This document shows positions 5,063 through 6,691 of a stretch of 6,691 nt of DNA, one piece after another. The stretch spans positions 1 through 6,691 of the forward strand of contig WGBK01000204.1 of assembly GCA_015494335.1 (NCBI GenBank). The letters run 5' to 3'. Positions within the stretch are counted from its first letter, which is position 1. The number at the start of each line of letters is the position of its first letter. Under the pieces are notes generated by a model. The model saw only the letters and a list, made by a program, of their open reading frames with translations, made no database searches and had not been told where the DNA came from. Source of the stretch: Gammaproteobacteria bacterium (GTDB lineage Bacteria > Pseudomonadota > Gammaproteobacteria > GCA-001735895). The translations under genes were made by a program, and so were the position numbers.

Positions 5063-5090
5063 TTCAAATATCAGCGAATCGTGATAGAAT
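5063..5090 (+). promoter_or_regulatory. Sigma-70 type promoter, probably for the EF-G gene
   Basis: TAGAAT (5085-5090) matches five of six -10 positions and is preceded by TGA, an extended -10. TTCAAA (5063-5068) is a four-of-six -35 at a 16-bp spacing. Transcription would begin near 5097. It lies outside the mobile element and so probably predates the insertion, although the DNA just upstream (possible UP-element or activator sites) was replaced by the element. Confidence 0.6.
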
Positions 5091-5096
5091 ATGCGC

Positions 5097-5267
5097 CGGC
5101 ACAATCCGCCGTCCTGCCTTTTCCTTTCAAATCAATGGTTTAGGTATCTGATCTTCCACGGCTTGATCGGATAGGGAGCGGTGTTTACCGAATACAGGGT
5201 TTTTCAGGCGACGAACGGTTTGAATCCCCGACGATTTTTTTCCACTTTCAGTTTCTAGAGAACGACT
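5097..5267 (+). other. Long untranslated leader of the EF-G gene
   Basis: About 170 nt lie between the presumed transcription start and the EF-G ATG. The stretch is poorer in GC than the genes and has pyrimidine-rich runs (around 5114-5130) and a run of seven T's (5235-5241). I find no convincing terminator stem before that run, no gene and no recognised riboswitch. The ribosome site is AGAGAA (5257-5262), 5 nt before the ATG. Together with the element at 4862-5046 this accounts for the gene-free stretch after the glycosylase. Confidence 0.4.
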
Positions 5268-6691
5268 ATGGCAGACCTTGAAAAGTACCGTAACATCGGC
5301 ATCTTCGCGCATGTCGATGCGGGCAAGACCACCACCACCGAGCGTATCCTCAAGCTCACCGGCAAGATCCACAAGACCGGCGAGGTTCACGAAGGCGAGG
5401 CAACCACCGACTTCATGGACCAGGAACGCGAGCGCGGCATCACCATCCAGTCCGCGGCCACCAGCTGTGAGTGGAAGGGCCATCGTCTCAACATCATTGA
5501 CACCCCCGGACACGTCGACTTCACCATCGAGGTCTACCGCTCCCTGAAGGTACTCGACGGCGGCGTCGGCGTATTCTGCGGATCCGGCGGCGTCGAGCCC
5601 CAGTCCGAGACCAACTGGCGCTATGCCAACGAGTCCCGCGTTGCGCGCATCATCTTCGTCAACAAGCTGGACCGCCTCGGCGCGGACTTCTACCGCGTGG
5701 TCGACCAGGTCGAGAACGTGCTGGGCGCGAACCCGCTGGTGATGACTCTACCCATCGGCATCGAGGAAGACTTCGTCGGCGTGGTCGATCTGCTGACCCG
5801 CAAGGCCTGGGTCTGGGACGATAGCGGCCTGCCGGAGAACTACGAGATCCAGGATGTCCCCGAGGACATGAAGGACAAGGTCGAGGAATACCGCGAGAAG
5901 CTGATCGAGACTGCCCTGGAGCAGGACGACGATCTGCTGATGGCCTACCTCGAGGGCGAGGAGCCGGAGATCGACGAGATCAAGCGCTGCATTCGCAAGG
6001 GCACCATCGCGCTGGACTTCTTCCCGACCTACTGCGGTTCCGCGTTCAAGAACAAGGGCATCCAGCCGGTACTGGACGCCGTGGTCGATTTTCTGCCGAA
6101 CCCGGTCGAGGTTCCGCCTCAGCCGGAAGTGGACCTGGAAGGCAACGAGACCGGCGAATACGCCATCGTCGATCCCGATCGCCCGCTGCGTGCGCTGGCC
6201 TTCAAGATCATGGACGACCGTTTCGGCGCCCTGACCTTCACCCGCATCTATTCCGGCCGCATCAAGAAGGGCGACACCGTGCTCAACACCGCCACCGGCA
6301 AGACCGAGCGCATCGGCCGCATGGTGGAAATGCACGCCGATTCCCGCGAGGAGCTGACCGAGGCCCAGGCCGGCGACATCATCGCTATCGTCGGCATGAA
6401 GAACGTGCAGACCGGTCACACCCTCTGCGACCCGGATCACCCGGCCACTCTCGAGCCGATGGTGTTCCCGGATCCGGTGATCTCTATCGCCATCAAGCCG
6501 AAGGACAAGGGTTCCACCGAGAAGCTCGGCGTGGCGCTGTCCAAGATGATGGCCGAGGATCCGTCCTTCCGCGTCGAGACCGACGAGGATTCCGGCGAGA
6601 CCATCATCAAGGGCATGGGCGAGCTGCACCTGGACATCAAGGTGGATATCCTCAAGCGCACCTACGGTGTCGAGGTCGAGATGGGCAAGCC
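5268..6691 (+). CDS. fusA: Elongation factor G, EF-G2-type paralogue, 3' end outside window
   Basis: 474 full codons are visible and the frame is still open at the edge; EF-G proteins have about 700 residues, so roughly the last third is missing. The GTPase domain has AHVDAGKT (14-21), the switch I Thr T59 in RGITI, DTPGH (78-82), NKLD (132-135) and GSAFKNKG (257-264). Domain II begins near RPLRALAFK (305 onward), and GMGELHL (449-455) marks domain III. Features such as GVFCGSGGVEPQSETNWRYA and LPIGIEEDFVGVVDLL follow the second EF-G lineage of Vibrio and Pseudomonas (fusB/fusA2) rather than the str-operon copy. Its neighbours are not rpsL, rpsG or tuf, which also suggests a paralogue. EF-G catalyses ribosomal translocation and, with RRF, ribosome recycling; the division of labour between paralogues differs among species. 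It probably has its own promoter at 5063-5090. Confidence 0.93.
   Translation, partial: MADLEKYRNIGIFAHVDAGKTTTTERILKLTGKIHKTGEVHEGEATTDFMDQERERGITIQSAATSCEWKGHRLNIIDTPGHVDFTIEVYRSLKVLDGGVGVFCGSGGVEPQSETNWRYANESRVARIIFVNKLDRLGADFYRVVDQVENVLGANPLVMTLPIGIEEDFVGVVDLLTRKAWVWDDSGLPENYEIQDVPEDMKDKVEEYREKLIETALEQDDDLLMAYLEGEEPEIDEIKRCIRKGTIALDFFPTYCGSAFKNKGIQPVLDAVVDFLPNPVEVPPQPEVDLEGNETGEYAIVDPDRPLRALAFKIMDDRFGALTFTRIYSGRIKKGDTVLNTATGKTERIGRMVEMHADSREELTEAQAGDIIAIVGMKNVQTGHTLCDPDHPATLEPMVFPDPVISIAIKPKDKGSTEKLGVALSKMMAEDPSFRVETDEDSGETIIKGMGELHLDIKVDILKRTYGVEVEMGK

Noticed and set aside
4876..5067. A 63-codon minus-strand frame running through the mobile element
   Set aside because: It has a TTG start, no ribosome site, and a content that is simply the element read inward from its right end. 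I treat it as incidental.
5211..5241. GGTTTGAATCCCC resembling a tRNA T-arm, followed by seven T's
   Set aside because: The nearly invariant C56 is T, and no acceptor, D or anticodon arms can be formed upstream. The T run has no adequate stem before it, so neither a tRNA nor a terminator is supported.
5748..6629. A 293-codon minus-strand open frame antisense to EF-G
   Set aside because: It is again a GC-driven shadow; the EF-G frame is unambiguous.

Overview
The window is high-GC bacterial chromosome and reads as ordinary core-genome DNA of a gammaproteobacterium. The order rhlB (minus) / trxA (plus) / rho (plus) is the one known from E. coli, and the three proteins align closely with the enteric sequences as I remember them. 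The high GC content and an NDUFA9-like gene beside rhlB point away from enterics, toward a non-enteric (perhaps Chromatiales-like) lineage. That placement is inference.

Layout. Positions 1-906 (minus) hold most of an NDUFA9-like atypical short-chain dehydrogenase, cut by the window edge. It starts 4 bp after the stop of rhlB (911-2251, minus), so the two look like one operon. A 191-bp divergent intergenic region carries promoters for rhlB and trxA. Thioredoxin trxA (2443-2769) is followed by two hairpins, then by a 285-bp region that looks like a structured rho leader. This leader has a short palindrome, a C-rich G-poor stretch resembling a Rho-utilisation site, a hairpin followed by four T's, and a 20-codon open frame whose TGA overlaps the rho ATG. 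Rho (3055-4311) follows without a visible Shine-Dalgarno sequence. A family 6 uracil-DNA-glycosylase-superfamily gene (deoxyinosine glycosylase type, 4358-4891) lies 46 bp downstream with no terminator between, so it may be co-transcribed with rho.

The most interesting structure is at 4862-5046: a 185-bp MITE-like element with 22-bp perfect terminal inverted repeats bounded by TTAA, smaller motifs at mirrored distances from both ends, and a palindrome at its exact centre. It has inserted into the 3' end of the glycosylase gene, so the last codons and stop of that gene are now element DNA. Its right end lies 16 bp before a good promoter that probably drives the final gene, an EF-G2-type elongation factor G (5268 to the window end, incomplete), through a leader of about 170 nt.

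The known genes cover RNA metabolism (RhlB, Rho), redox (TrxA), DNA repair and translation. I see no defence system, CRISPR array, toxin-antitoxin pair, RNA gene or biosynthetic cluster. The possible novelty lies in the mobile element and in the architecture of the rho leader.
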